Positions 44,985 to 55,185 of a DNA stretch of 64,000 nt are shown one piece after another (the stretch's first letter is position 1; each line of letters opens with the position of its first letter). Source of the stretch: Chloracidobacterium sp. (GTDB taxonomy: Bacteria; Acidobacteriota; Blastocatellia; Pyrinomonadales; Pyrinomonadaceae). The notes under the pieces are model-generated. The model was not told the origin of the DNA. It did not search any database and saw only the letters and a list, made by a program, of their open reading frames with translations. The stretch covers positions 62,001 through 126,000 of the forward strand of contig JADJJY010000001.1 of NCBI GenBank assembly GCA_016706275.1. Direction: 5' to 3'. The position numbers and the translations under genes are program-made.

Positions 44985-45027
44985 CCTGATATGGGCAAAG
45001 TGGAGGTATTTAGTTACAATCGAAGGT

Positions 45028-45124
45028 ACAAGTTTTCAGGGGAGCTTTATCAAGAGCTGAGAGTTGTTCGTTCCGTCGAACATTACCCTAAAAACCTGAT
45101 GCGGATAATACCGACGAAGGGAGA
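45028..45124 (+). promoter_or_regulatory. TPP riboswitch (thi-box)
   Basis: The leader has the conserved TPP aptamer pieces in order: CAGGGGAGC, the pyrimidine-sensing GCTGAGAG, ATTACCCTAAAAACCTGATG and GGATAATACCGACGAAGGGA. It lies just before thiC, its standard target. The aptamer ends about 6 bases before the start codon, so ligand binding could hide the ribosome-binding site (GAAGGGAG). Confidence 0.95.
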
Positions 45125-45130
45125 AAAACG

Positions 45131-47122
<1,992 letters not shown>

Positions 47123-47261
47123 CTTTTGCGTCAAAATTAACGTGCCCGACGGCGCAAAAGAGGATCATTGGCCTCCGCGCAAAGAAGAGATTTCGCACGA
47201 TCGCGATCGCGTCCCAGATTGGGGTTGTATAATGGTACATCCCTATTTGGACCTCCAGTCT
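47123..47261. other. Gap after thiC with an inverted repeat
   Basis: CTTTTGCG at 47123-47130 and CGCAAAAG at 47153-47160 can form an eight-pair stem right after the thiC stop, but without a T tract. TATAAT lies at 47227-47232 with no plus-strand gene to serve. No gene supported. Confidence 0.4.
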
Positions 47262-48062
47262 TTATCGTATTTTTTCACTCAGCCATTCGATCATGTGATC
47301 TGCGGCCTCTTGCCAGTTGTCTTCCAACATTAGGTCGTGCCCGGTTTTAGGGAAAAATCTAAGATCGGCGTTGTAGACACGAGCCGTTTTTTCGATCGCT
47401 CGTTTTGACACCAGTGCGTCCTCTTCTGCTCCCAAGACCAACATTTGCGTCCTGATCTTTTCCGGCTTCGGCAAATTGAACATGGACTCCAAATTCGCCC
47501 AATACGATTCTTTACCGAACTTTCTGACGTAGCCTGCTATTTTTGTAATATCCGTATCCTTTGAAAACAAGAACTTTTTAGCGAGTTCCGGTGTGGCAAA
47601 CATCAGCGAATAATTCTGGTGGAAAGCGATCTTCATCATCAGGATCGGATGTTTGTACGGCATCCAGAACGCGGACCAAAACATCCCTTCCGACGGCGAG
47701 GGTGTGATCAAGATCGCCGCCGGTGCCTCGTGATCTTCCAGGTATTTTTGCACCACTAAACCACCGAGTGAATGTCCGATGACGACTGGCGTTCTCGGCA
47801 AATCGGAAGCCACCCGGGAGACATCCGAAACGTAGTTGGCGATCGAGGTCCATTTCAGCTTATCGAACCCTTCGCTCCTTCCGTGGCCTCGCAGACTCAA
47901 TGCATAACAATCAAAACCTCGCTCCGCAAAATACGGCAAAAAATATTCATCCCAGCACCACGCAGCATGGCCCGTTCCGTGAACGAAAAGTAAGGGCGTT
48001 TCAAACAACTGCCTTTTCGGTTTTCGAATGATGACTTCAATTTCCGGTGCCTTTTCAGCCAT
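47262..48062 (-). CDS. Alpha/beta hydrolase
   Basis: A 266-residue cytoplasmic hydrolase of the lysophospholipase/esterase type. LFVHGTGHAAWCWDEYFLP holds the oxyanion turn, GHSLGGLVVQKYL the nucleophile Ser (about residue 97), GAEEDALVS the Asp and TGHDLMLE the His. Substrate unknown. It is one of two hydrolase genes between thiC and the duplicated thiC tail. Confidence 0.85.
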   Translation of the reverse strand: MAEKAPEIEVIIRKPKRQLFETPLLFVHGTGHAAWCWDEYFLPYFAERGFDCYALSLRGHGRSEGFDKLKWTSIANYVSDVSRVASDLPRTPVVIGHSLGGLVVQKYLEDHEAPAAILITPSPSEGMFWSAFWMPYKHPILMMKIAFHQNYSLMFATPELAKKFLFSKDTDITKIAGYVRKFGKESYWANLESMFNLPKPEKIRTQMLVLGAEEDALVSKRAIEKTARVYNADLRFFPKTGHDLMLEDNWQEAADHMIEWLSEKIR

Positions 48063-48203
48063 TTTTTTATTCTATCCTCAAAGCGAAGGGACTTGAATCG
48101 ACAGAATATGAATGTAGCTTTCCGACAAGGGCCCCCGTATTGGAAGGAATCGTGTTGGAAAAAGTGCTTAAGACCCACCCGGCGGGTAGCTTATTTGATC
48201 AGA

Positions 48204-49028
48204 TCAGCGATCGATGAAAGCGTTGTACGCCGCTATGGCTTTAGGGCTGTCGAATAATGCGGTGTGTCCTGCGTCGGCAATTTCGACAAACTGTCGGCTC
48301 TGACACGTGGTGCAATTTGTAACCTGTTGCTTAAAGGTTGGCCACGATGCCAGTTGGATCGGCTTATCCTGCAATCCCTGCACGAAAAGAATGTCGGATC
48401 TGAAACCGCTGGTAAAGCTTAAAAGTGATCTCGCCATGTAAGCCGCAGGATTTTTGGCCGTCGTCCCATAGGCCTGTCTTAGCAGTCCGCAAACGGCACC
48501 GGCCGGGGCTTGGCCCATTTCTTCGAGTCCGCATCGATATACCAGGTTCAACGGCCCGGGGCCGTTAGCGATAACGCCGTTGGTCGCGTGCATCGTGTTT
48601 AGTCTAGTGACCATATACCCGCCCTGTGAGTGACCGATCAGGAAGATCTTCCCTATCTTTCTTTTTAGTTCTTTTTTGCTTTTCTCCTTGACCCAGAGCA
48701 GAGCCGCCTCAGCCTCTCGGATGCCGTCGCCAAACAGCAGGCCCTCTTGCGGATAGGCCACGCTGACGATCATCATGTCGGTTCGGTTCGTAATTTCCTT
48801 GACCCTGGCCAATATGTTTCGCGCTGCAGGAATCGTCTCAGCGTCAGTTGCGACCGTGCCGGGAAATGCAATTAAAACATCCACAGAGTAGTTTGAGGGC
48901 CTATCAATGACAATATCTACGCTTACTTTGTTGTAGGTAATTCTCCTGACCTCTTGTGCATTATGAGCAATGCTAAAGAGCAAAACGGTGAAAAGTGCTG
49001 AGAATAAAAAAGAAAATTTGGCTATCAT
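48204..49028 (-). CDS. Secreted alpha/beta hydrolase
   Basis: A 274-residue exported protein, signal peptide ending near AHNAQ. The nucleophile elbow is GHSQGG (about residue 136), with FVQGLQDKPI and ADAGHTALF giving likely Asp and His. Four cysteines (YRCGLEE, AVCGLL, NCTTCQS) suggest disulfides. It resembles peptidase/esterase-like lipases. Its promoter region faces the thiC-tail remnant. Confidence 0.78.
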   Translation of the reverse strand: MIAKFSFLFSALFTVLLFSIAHNAQEVRRITYNKVSVDIVIDRPSNYSVDVLIAFPGTVATDAETIPAARNILARVKEITNRTDMMIVSVAYPQEGLLFGDGIREAEAALLWVKEKSKKELKRKIGKIFLIGHSQGGYMVTRLNTMHATNGVIANGPGPLNLVYRCGLEEMGQAPAGAVCGLLRQAYGTTAKNPAAYMARSLLSFTSGFRSDILFVQGLQDKPIQLASWPTFKQQVTNCTTCQSRQFVEIADAGHTALFDSPKAIAAYNAFIDR

Positions 49029-49078
49029 AATTTGTTCGGCTGAGTTATTAATTAATTAATATGCTAAGACGCAAATAG

Positions 49079-49165
49079 TTCGAAAAAAGCCTGAAGAATT
49101 TCGTCGTGACAGGCAGCGAGATCGGCAACGGTGCCGATGGAGCCGGCGGAGGGCACGATCACTAG
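49079..49165 (+). pseudogene. thiC: 3'-end remnant of thiC
   Basis: These 28 codons read FEKSLKNFVVTGSEIGNGA then DGAGGGHDH and TAG. The intact thiC ends SEKAKEFVATGSEIYHGP then DGAAGGDHH. The match runs to the stop codon and no upstream thiC sequence exists. The stop is followed at once by the ATG of the next gene (TAGATG). Its orientation matches the intact thiC, 2 kb upstream. Confidence 0.8.
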
Positions 49166-49879
49166 ATGACAACTACCGATGATCTCAACGGCAAAATGGC
49201 AGCGACGACTCGCGGACTGTCAGAGATATTTTCTGATTATTATCGGTCAAATAGCTGGGGCGACGACGAGACGGTTTCGGGTGTAGGTTCGCGGCTAAAC
49301 TCAACGGTCAACTTGAGATCACAGTTGCCAGCCCTGTTTGAGCAATTTGAGATAAAGAGCATTTTGGATGCCCCCTGCGGCGACCATAATTGGTTTAGCC
49401 AGGTCGAACGCGGGGAAATAAGATACCTCGGCGTCGATATCGTGCCGGAATTGGTCGAGCAAAACCTCCAAAAATATGGCGACCAAACAACCGACTTTAT
49501 TCATTTGGATATCACTCGCGACCCGCTGCCCGCGGCCGATCTGATGATATGCCGCGATCTGCTCGCGCACCTGTCTTTCAAAGACATTGGCCGCATATTT
49601 GAAAACATTGTGAACAGCGATATTAAATATCTTTTACTCACCCATCATCACGAATGCACCGGCAACAATGACGCCTATTCGGGCGGGTACCGGCCATTGA
49701 ATCTCGAGCTCTTCCCGTTCGATTTTCCCGAACCTCTTATCGCCATTGATGACTGGCGCGAAGACCAGACACCCAGGAAAATGTGCCTGTGGGAAATGCA
49801 AACCATAAAATCAGAGCTCAATGAAATGGCGGAAGTACTATTAAGTTTAAGGAGCCACGTTATCGACCAGTCACCTTAA
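49166..49879 (+). CDS. Class I SAM-dependent methyltransferase, glycan locus
   Basis: A 237-residue methyltransferase. SILDAPCGDHNWFSQV is the SAM loop (about residues 65-80), GVDIVPELVEQN the acidic strand end and LMICRDLLAHLSFKDIGRI follows. It probably methylates a sugar or related small molecule, judged only by context. Its ATG abuts the stop of the thiC remnant. A diverged copy of its last about 40 codons lies at 53357-53494. Confidence 0.78.
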   Translation: MTTTDDLNGKMAATTRGLSEIFSDYYRSNSWGDDETVSGVGSRLNSTVNLRSQLPALFEQFEIKSILDAPCGDHNWFSQVERGEIRYLGVDIVPELVEQNLQKYGDQTTDFIHLDITRDPLPAADLMICRDLLAHLSFKDIGRIFENIVNSDIKYLLLTHHHECTGNNDAYSGGYRPLNLELFPFDFPEPLIAIDDWREDQTPRKMCLWEMQTIKSELNEMAEVLLSLRSHVIDQSP

Positions 49880-49929
49880 GTGGCTCTAACCTGACATGTA
49901 TAATGTCGTCTTACGACTGTAATTGTTAA

Positions 49930-49959
49930 TTGACATCGTGGTTTGGTCAAAATTACACT
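49930..49959 (+). promoter_or_regulatory. Candidate sigma-70-type promoter for the CDP-sugar operon
   Basis: TTGACA at 49930-49935 and TACACT at 49954-49959 with an 18-base spacer. The predicted start is about 20 bp before the rfbF ATG at 49987. Confidence 0.5.
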
Positions 49960-49986
49960 TAACAGCGTACCTAACAGTCCCGTGAC

Positions 49987-50754
49987 ATGAAAGTTATTAT
50001 CCTCGCAGGCGGTCTCGGAACCCGGCTTGCCGAAGAAACCGAAGTAAAACCCAAACCCCTGGTCGAAATTGGCGACCATCCGGTTTTGTGGCACATAATG
50101 AAGATCTATGGCCATTTTGGCTATAAGGAATTTATCGTAGCGCTCGGGTACAAGGGCGAGTTGATCAAGCGATATTTCCTCGATTACCAAAGCCTGCAAC
50201 CGGATATCACCTTAGATCTCGCCAATGGAATAACCAAATTCGGCGATGCCGAAACAGAAAACTGGAAACTCCATCTTGTCGATACCGGAAAAGACTCGAT
50301 GACCGGCGGACGTTTAAAACGGCTGGCCGATCACATTAATGGCGAGACGTTTATGCTGACTTACGGCGATGGGGTCGCCAACATCGATATCGCTGAGTTG
50401 GTCAAATTTCATAAGACTCATGGAAAACTCGCGACGGTCACGGCCGTCCACCCGCCCGCACGATTTGGCGAAATGCTTATCGAGCATGACCTAACGGCGG
50501 GTTTTAGCGAAAAACCGCAAACAAAAGAAGGGTGGATAAATGGCGGTTTTATGGTTTTCGAGCCTGAGGTGTTGAATTATCTCGCGGGCGATTCGAGTGT
50601 GCTCGAGGTCGATCTGCTCGAAAAGCTTGCCGATGAAAAGCAGCTGGTCGCGTTCAAACACAATGGATTTTGGCAGTGTATGGACACTCTGCGTGACAAA
50701 CGACAGCTTGAGGCAGCTTGGCACAGTGACGCTCCTCCTTGGAAAGTATGGTAA
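49987..50754 (+). CDS. rfbF: Glucose-1-phosphate cytidylyltransferase
   Basis: A 255-residue nucleotidyltransferase making CDP-glucose from CTP and glucose-1-phosphate. The signature is ILAGGLGTRLAEETEVKPKPLVEIG (read in part), with MKIYGHFGYKEFIVALGYKG, TYGDGVANID and GWINGGFMVFEPEV. The EETEVKPKP pattern distinguishes it from RmlA. It overlaps rfbG by 7 bp. Confidence 0.93.
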   Translation: MKVIILAGGLGTRLAEETEVKPKPLVEIGDHPVLWHIMKIYGHFGYKEFIVALGYKGELIKRYFLDYQSLQPDITLDLANGITKFGDAETENWKLHLVDTGKDSMTGGRLKRLADHINGETFMLTYGDGVANIDIAELVKFHKTHGKLATVTAVHPPARFGEMLIEHDLTAGFSEKPQTKEGWINGGFMVFEPEVLNYLAGDSSVLEVDLLEKLADEKQLVAFKHNGFWQCMDTLRDKRQLEAAWHSDAPPWKVW

Positions 50755-51740
50755 TAGATCCAACATTAAATGCGGATTTTTGGCGTGACCGTCCGGTATT
50801 TGTAACCGGGGCAACAGGACTAGTCGGCAGCTGGCTGGTAAAAAGGTTGGTTGCGGTAGGGGCAGATGTTGTTTGTCTCGTGCGCGACTGGGTGCCGCAA
50901 AGCGAACTCGTCCGATCTAACTCGCTTGACAAGGTTAAAGTCGTTCGCGGTGAGCTTTGCGATCAGGCCGGGTTAGAACGCATCCTAGGCGAGTACGAAA
51001 TAGACACGATTATTCATCTGGCGGCTCAAACTATCGTCGGTGTCGCAAATCGCAATCCCGTCTCGACGTTCGAATCAAACATCGCCGGCACATGGTCGCT
51101 GCTCGAGGCTTGCCGCAGGTCGCCGCTTGTAAAGCAGATCGTCATTGCCTCATCGGACAAGGCATACGGCAGCCAAACCGTGCTGCCATATACCGAAGAA
51201 ACGCCACTAAACGGTGAGCACCCCTATGACGTAAGCAAATCTTGCGCGGATCTAATAGCGAAAAGCTACGCAAATGTCTATGATCTCCCCCTCGTGATAA
51301 CTCGCTGCGGCAATTTTTACGGCGGCGGCGACCTTAACTGGAACCGTATTGTCCCCGGCACAATTCGATCAGTTATTCGCGGCGAAAACCCGACAATTCG
51401 CAGCGACGGCAGCTTTATTCGCGATTATTTTTATGTCGAAGACGGTGCTGCCGCCTATATGTTGCTGGCAGAGAAATTGGCCGCAGACCGGAGCCTCGTC
51501 GGTGAGGCATTTAATTTCTCAAATGAGATCCAGGTTACTGTTCTCGACCTGACACACCAGATCTTAACGCTGATGAATTCGGACCTACAGCCGACGGTAA
51601 AAAACGAGGCTAGTAATGAGATAAAGCATCAATACCTGTCTGCGGCGAAAGCTAAAGACATGCTCGGTTGGTCGCCGATGTTTTCGTTAGAATCCGGTTT
51701 AACGAAAACGATCGAATGGTATAAGGAGTTTTTCCGATGA
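50748..51740 (+). CDS. rfbG: CDP-glucose 4,6-dehydratase
   Basis: A 330-residue short-chain-dehydrogenase-fold enzyme giving CDP-4-keto-6-deoxyglucose. NAD loop VTGATGLVGSWLVKRL, IIHLAAQTIVGVANRNPVSTFESNI, SSDKAYG and the catalytic YDVSKSCADLI are present. The start uses the ATG at 50748 inside the rfbF stop region (ATGGTAA). Its stop overlaps the next start (ATGA). Confidence 0.92.
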   Translation: MVIDPTLNADFWRDRPVFVTGATGLVGSWLVKRLVAVGADVVCLVRDWVPQSELVRSNSLDKVKVVRGELCDQAGLERILGEYEIDTIIHLAAQTIVGVANRNPVSTFESNIAGTWSLLEACRRSPLVKQIVIASSDKAYGSQTVLPYTEETPLNGEHPYDVSKSCADLIAKSYANVYDLPLVITRCGNFYGGGDLNWNRIVPGTIRSVIRGENPTIRSDGSFIRDYFYVEDGAAAYMLLAEKLAADRSLVGEAFNFSNEIQVTVLDLTHQILTLMNSDLQPTVKNEASNEIKHQYLSAAKAKDMLGWSPMFSLESGLTKTIEWYKEFFR

Positions 51741-52282
51741 AAATCGAGCCAAGGAAAATGGCCGGTTGCTGGGAGATAACCTTAAAACCGATCGGTGATA
51801 ACCGGGGCTATTTTGAGAGAACTTACTGCAAGAAAACTTTTAAAGAACACGGGCTGACCGTTGACTGGCAACAAGAAAATCAGTCATTTTCGTCGATAAA
51901 AAATACTGTCCGCGGCATGCACTTTCAGGCGCCGCCATTCTCCGAAACAAAGCTCGTGCGAGTTGTACGAGGCGCGGTGCTCGACGTTTTTATCGATCTA
52001 CGGAAAGATTCGGAAACTTTTGGGCAATGGGATTCGATCGAACTCACCGAGGACAATCACAAAGCGATCTATATACCAAAAGGATTTGCCCACGGTTTTT
52101 GCAGCCTGACAAGCGATGTTTTGATCCAGTATAAGGTTGATGCGGCATATTCGCCGGAGCTTGAGGGCGGCATCTTTTGGAACGATCCGGCACTAAATAT
52201 CGACTGGGGCGTAACTGACGTGACGATCTCCGATCGCGATCAAAAAATGCCTCTGTTTTCTGAATTTGACTCGCCGTTTTAA
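51737..52282 (+). CDS. RmlC-like sugar 3,5-epimerase
   Basis: A 181-residue cupin of the dTDP-4-dehydrorhamnose 3,5-epimerase family. RGMHFQAPP holds the catalytic His, DVFIDLRKDS the Asp and AYSPELEGGI a conserved Tyr region. YIPKGFAHGF completes the site. Next to rfbF and rfbG it probably acts on a CDP-4-keto-6-deoxy sugar rather than a dTDP one. It starts in an ATGA overlap with rfbG. Confidence 0.85.
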   Translation: MKIEPRKMAGCWEITLKPIGDNRGYFERTYCKKTFKEHGLTVDWQQENQSFSSIKNTVRGMHFQAPPFSETKLVRVVRGAVLDVFIDLRKDSETFGQWDSIELTEDNHKAIYIPKGFAHGFCSLTSDVLIQYKVDAAYSPELEGGIFWNDPALNIDWGVTDVTISDRDQKMPLFSEFDSPF

Positions 52283-52303
52283 CGAGCTCCTTAGACATAC
52301 ATT

Positions 52304-53239
52304 ATGAAAACCGTGCTCGTAACCGGAGCGACCGGCTTTATCGGAACCGCCGTTGTAAGACAATTACTCGAGGATGAAGAATGCGTTGTTCATGCGGTGA
52401 CACCGTCGGACGACGCAACTTTGCCGACTCACAAACGGTTGAAATGGCACACAGTAAACCTACTCGATGAAAAGCAGGTCGATTCGACCCTTGCGACAGT
52501 AAAACCCTCTCATCTCTTGCATTTAGCGTGGTATGTCGAGCATGGAAAATTCTGGTCGGCTCCCGAAAATCTGACGTGGCTGAGTGCCAGTTTGCATCTG
52601 GTAAGACAGTTTGCCGCTGTCGGCGGAAAAAGAGCCGTTTGCGCCGGCACATGTTTTGAATACGATCACTCAACGACTGAGCATTTGACCGAATACGGAT
52701 CACCGCTTCGCCCCGCGAGCTTGTATGCCGCATCTAAACAGTCTCTGTATTTTCTATTAGAAAATCTTGTTAAGGATCTGGGTATAAGTTTGGGGTGGGG
52801 GCGGATCTTCTTTCTTTTTGGCCCCGGAGAAAATGAGCGGCGAATTGTCCCATATGTGGTGACAACATTGTTACGGGGCGGGACCGCGAAAGTCTCTCAC
52901 GGAAAACAAATACGCGATTTTGCTAGTTTAGACTACGTTGCCCAGGGATTTGTTAAGTTCTTACTAAGTGATGTCGAAGGCGCCGTCAATATCGCCTCTG
53001 GACAAGCTATAACGATCAGACAGCTTATTGAAACAGTCAGCCAAATTATCGGCCGCGAAGATCAAGTAGAATACGGTGCGATTTCCGCACCGGCAAACGA
53101 CCCCGCCTCAATCGTGGCGAATACAGATCGGCTAAAAAACGAAGTCGGCTTTTCTCGCCGCATGAACCTGCACGAAGAATTGGAAAATACTGTGGCATGG
53201 TGGAAAGAAAAGGCAGATTCTAAACTTATGGATCCTTGA
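52304..53239 (+). CDS. NAD-dependent epimerase/dehydratase (SDR), probable 4-ketoreductase
   Basis: A 311-residue extended SDR. TGATGFIGTAVVRQLL is the NAD loop, HLLHLAWYVEHGKFW the active-site strand and YAASKQSLYFLL the Tyr-x3-Lys. It is fourth in the CDP-sugar operon, where a reductase or epimerase is expected. No rfbH-like C3-dehydratase is present, so a 3,6-dideoxy sugar is not predicted. The product is probably a CDP-6-deoxyhexose. Confidence 0.8.
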   Translation: MKTVLVTGATGFIGTAVVRQLLEDEECVVHAVTPSDDATLPTHKRLKWHTVNLLDEKQVDSTLATVKPSHLLHLAWYVEHGKFWSAPENLTWLSASLHLVRQFAAVGGKRAVCAGTCFEYDHSTTEHLTEYGSPLRPASLYAASKQSLYFLLENLVKDLGISLGWGRIFFLFGPGENERRIVPYVVTTLLRGGTAKVSHGKQIRDFASLDYVAQGFVKFLLSDVEGAVNIASGQAITIRQLIETVSQIIGREDQVEYGAISAPANDPASIVANTDRLKNEVGFSRRMNLHEELENTVAWWKEKADSKLMDP

Positions 53240-53356
53240 TAAACATCCGGTAAAGTACGTCGAGCCCATCACTCGTTCATTGATCTCGGCTGCAAGAAGC
53301 ACTGCCCCATTGACCACAGCAAGGGTGTTTTCGCCCTCAGAACCAACCCCACTAAC

Positions 53357-53494
53357 GCCATCGACGACTTGCGCGAAGATCAAACACCGCGGAAAATGTG
53401 CCTATGCGAAACGCAAACCATAACATCAGAGCTCAATGAAATGGCTGATGTTCTGTTGATCCTTCGCACTTTTATTAATAAGCCTTTCGGCTGA
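53357..53494 (+). pseudogene. 3'-end remnant of the 49166 methyltransferase gene
   Basis: The frame reads AIDDLREDQTPRKMCLCETQ then TITSELNEMADVLLILR and ends at TGA. The intact gene at 49166-49879 reads AIDDWREDQTPRKMCLWEMQ then TIKSELNEMAEVLLSLR. Only the last part is present, in the same orientation, after the CDP-sugar operon. Two tryptophans and a methionine are changed, consistent with decay. Confidence 0.85.
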
Positions 53495-53674
53495 TGCCCA
53501 TATATATTTGAACTAAACGGCCGCCTAAACCTATTCTTGGACGGATGATCGACGTCTTTGAAAGGCAAATTGACAAGCACATTAGTTCCTGTCTACCGAA
53601 ATTTGGTGTTATTAAGGAGATGACAATGTTAAGTGTCGGGTGAAAATGTTCTTTTCGTGTTAAAACAGGTCTGC

Positions 53675-53800
53675 GTTGCGCGAAACAATGATTTTGTCGC
53701 GCGAAGAAGTGAGATCGTCGCGCGGAAAAGCGTCGTTGCCATGTGAAATAGTGCTAGCCTCGCTCGAAAACATGTCTTAGCCGCGCGGAAATGCAACGTA
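53675..53800 (+). repeat. Six-unit 21-bp tandem repeat
   Basis: Six units of exactly 21 bases, with no length variation, start at 53675, 53696, 53717, 53738, 53759 and 53780. Most units begin G-T/C-C-GCGCG followed by AA-rich then GTG-like bases. In the frame starting at 53675 they encode heptapeptides: VARNNDF, VARRSEI, VARKSVV, a unit with a stop, LARKHVL and AARKCNV. Confidence 0.8.
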
Positions 53801-53967
53801 TTATAGTAGAAAGCTGTCACCGCCCCGCGAACGAATCATTCCGTTTATTTGTAGGCGCGAATTAGAATCAGGTGTGGTTTGACACCAATTAGTACGAAAA
53901 ATACACTTCAACCGTGAAATCCGGCACGATTGCTATTAATATTCATTGCCCGGGATACGATCTTTAT

Positions 53968-54066
53968 ATGAGCAAAAGTGATTCTCGACGAAGCATCCAT
54001 TGGGACATAGAAAACGCCCGTAGTAATTATCTGGCCCTGATCTTTGCAGAGGGACTGTTGGCATAA
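53968..54066 (+). pseudogene. Truncated flippase 5' head, copy 1
   Basis: A 32-codon frame reads SRRSIHWDIENARSNYLAL and then stops at TAA. It matches the N-terminal pattern WD-x-x-NA-x-RNY seen in the flippase near 57459 and in the second head at 54077. Nothing of the downstream membrane region is present. Confidence 0.55.
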
Positions 54067-54076
54067 CATCCTCACA

Positions 54077-54216
54077 ATGAATTCTGAAAATTCATCAACC
54101 TATGATGTTGGTCAACCTGACCCATTGATTTCAGACCGGCAGAGCCCGGGATGGGACATGCTAAACGCGTCAAGGAATTACCTTTGGCTGGTGGTGTCAT
54201 ACGGTGCCGCCGCGGT
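54077..54216 (+). pseudogene. Truncated flippase 5' head, copy 2
   Basis: The frame reads PLISDRQSPGWDMLNASRNY then LWLVVSYGAAAVIG, parallel to SIIGSERQSADWDLRNAFRNY at 57429-57488. Similarity ends near 54216, where an acetyltransferase-like sequence begins in another frame. Confidence 0.65.
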
Positions 54217-54429
54217 GATTGGCCCACAGCGGAGTATCGAGAGATGTCGCTCGCTCCGTTTTTTATCGCTGCGGGCAATCCGGCGACTTTTGCCAGAAAC
54301 CGGTCTGCTGGCGAAGACATTCAATTCCCGCTCGCCCTTAAATGGTGGGATTGGCCGATTGAAAAGATAAATGCGAATGTTCGTGTTTTGTGTTCAGGGG
54401 ATATCGCCGTTCTTCATTCAATATACTGA
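54214..54429 (+). pseudogene. 3' tail of a hexapeptide (XAT/CatB-like) acetyltransferase gene
   Basis: The frame reads EMSLAPFFIAAGNPATFARN, later LALKWWDWPIEKI and LCSGDIAVL, and ends at TGA. The AAGNPA turn followed by KWWDWPIEKI is the usual C-terminal part of left-handed beta-helix acetyltransferases. The catalytic beta-helix coils are missing. It is joined directly to the flippase head at 54077. Confidence 0.65.
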
Positions 54430-54463
54430 ATATACTATTTGCGAAATTTAAGAGCTGTAGAAA

Positions 54464-55159
54464 ATGAATCCTCAATACGAAAGCTTGACTAAGCAGTACG
54501 CAACCAAGCCAGAAGACTACTACGAGTTTGATCGTAGTGAAATGCTGGCATATGTGCCAGCTGAGAGTTCTTTGGTCCTTGATGTTGGGTGCAGTTCAGG
54601 TGCATTTGGCAACCTTATCAAACAACGGAGCCCTAGCTCCGTTGTCTGGGGGATAGAACCGGACAAAAACTCCTCAGACTTGGCGTCTACGAGATTAGAC
54701 CGTGTAATCAATAAAGAATTTGCCGCAAATATGCCTGAGCTTGAAGGCGTATTATTTGACATCATTTGCTTTAATGATGTTTTGGAGCACATGGTCAACC
54801 CCGATCTGGCCTTGGAATTTTGCAAATCTTATCTGACCGCTCAAGGAATGATCGTCGCATCCATACCAAATATTTTATATTACCGGCAAATTGCAAAGAT
54901 CCTTATACGACAGGATTGGAAATATGAGGATGAAGGTGTGTTGGATAATACTCATCTCCGGCTTTTTACAAAGAAAAGTATTATTCGAATGTTTGAAACC
55001 TGTGGATACCGAGTCCTAAAAATTGAGGGTCTAAGTTCCGGATTCAGTCTAAAATACAGTATCCTAAATGCCCTAACTCTTGGACATTTCAAGGACTGGA
55101 GACACATGCAATTTGCAGTTCAACCTGGAATCGACCGGGATGTCGTCGAGTCAAATTGA
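54464..55159 (+). CDS. Class I SAM-dependent methyltransferase
   Basis: A 231-residue methyltransferase: LVLDVGCSSGAFGNLI (SAM loop, about residue 37), WGIEPDKNSSDLA, FDIICFNDVLEHMVNP and VASIPNILYYRQI. DNTHLRLFTKKSIIRMFE is typical of the family in polysaccharide clusters. The local sequence is more A+T-rich than the operon at 50-53 kb. Confidence 0.85.
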   Translation: MNPQYESLTKQYATKPEDYYEFDRSEMLAYVPAESSLVLDVGCSSGAFGNLIKQRSPSSVVWGIEPDKNSSDLASTRLDRVINKEFAANMPELEGVLFDIICFNDVLEHMVNPDLALEFCKSYLTAQGMIVASIPNILYYRQIAKILIRQDWKYEDEGVLDNTHLRLFTKKSIIRMFETCGYRVLKIEGLSSGFSLKYSILNALTLGHFKDWRHMQFAVQPGIDRDVVESN

Positions 55160-55185
55160 TCCGCTAAAGGAGTAAGTTGATTCAG

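Noticed and set aside
47227..47232. Perfect TATAAT box
   Set aside because: No -35 partner and no plus-strand gene downstream before the convergent hydrolase.
53132..53383. Minus-strand 83-codon frame after the SDR gene
   Set aside because: Overlaps the SDR end and the methyltransferase remnant, with no recognised family.
53629..53820. Minus-strand 63-codon frame with LFRAT repeats
   Set aside because: It is the antisense reading of the 21-bp tandem repeat; coding cannot be supported on either strand.
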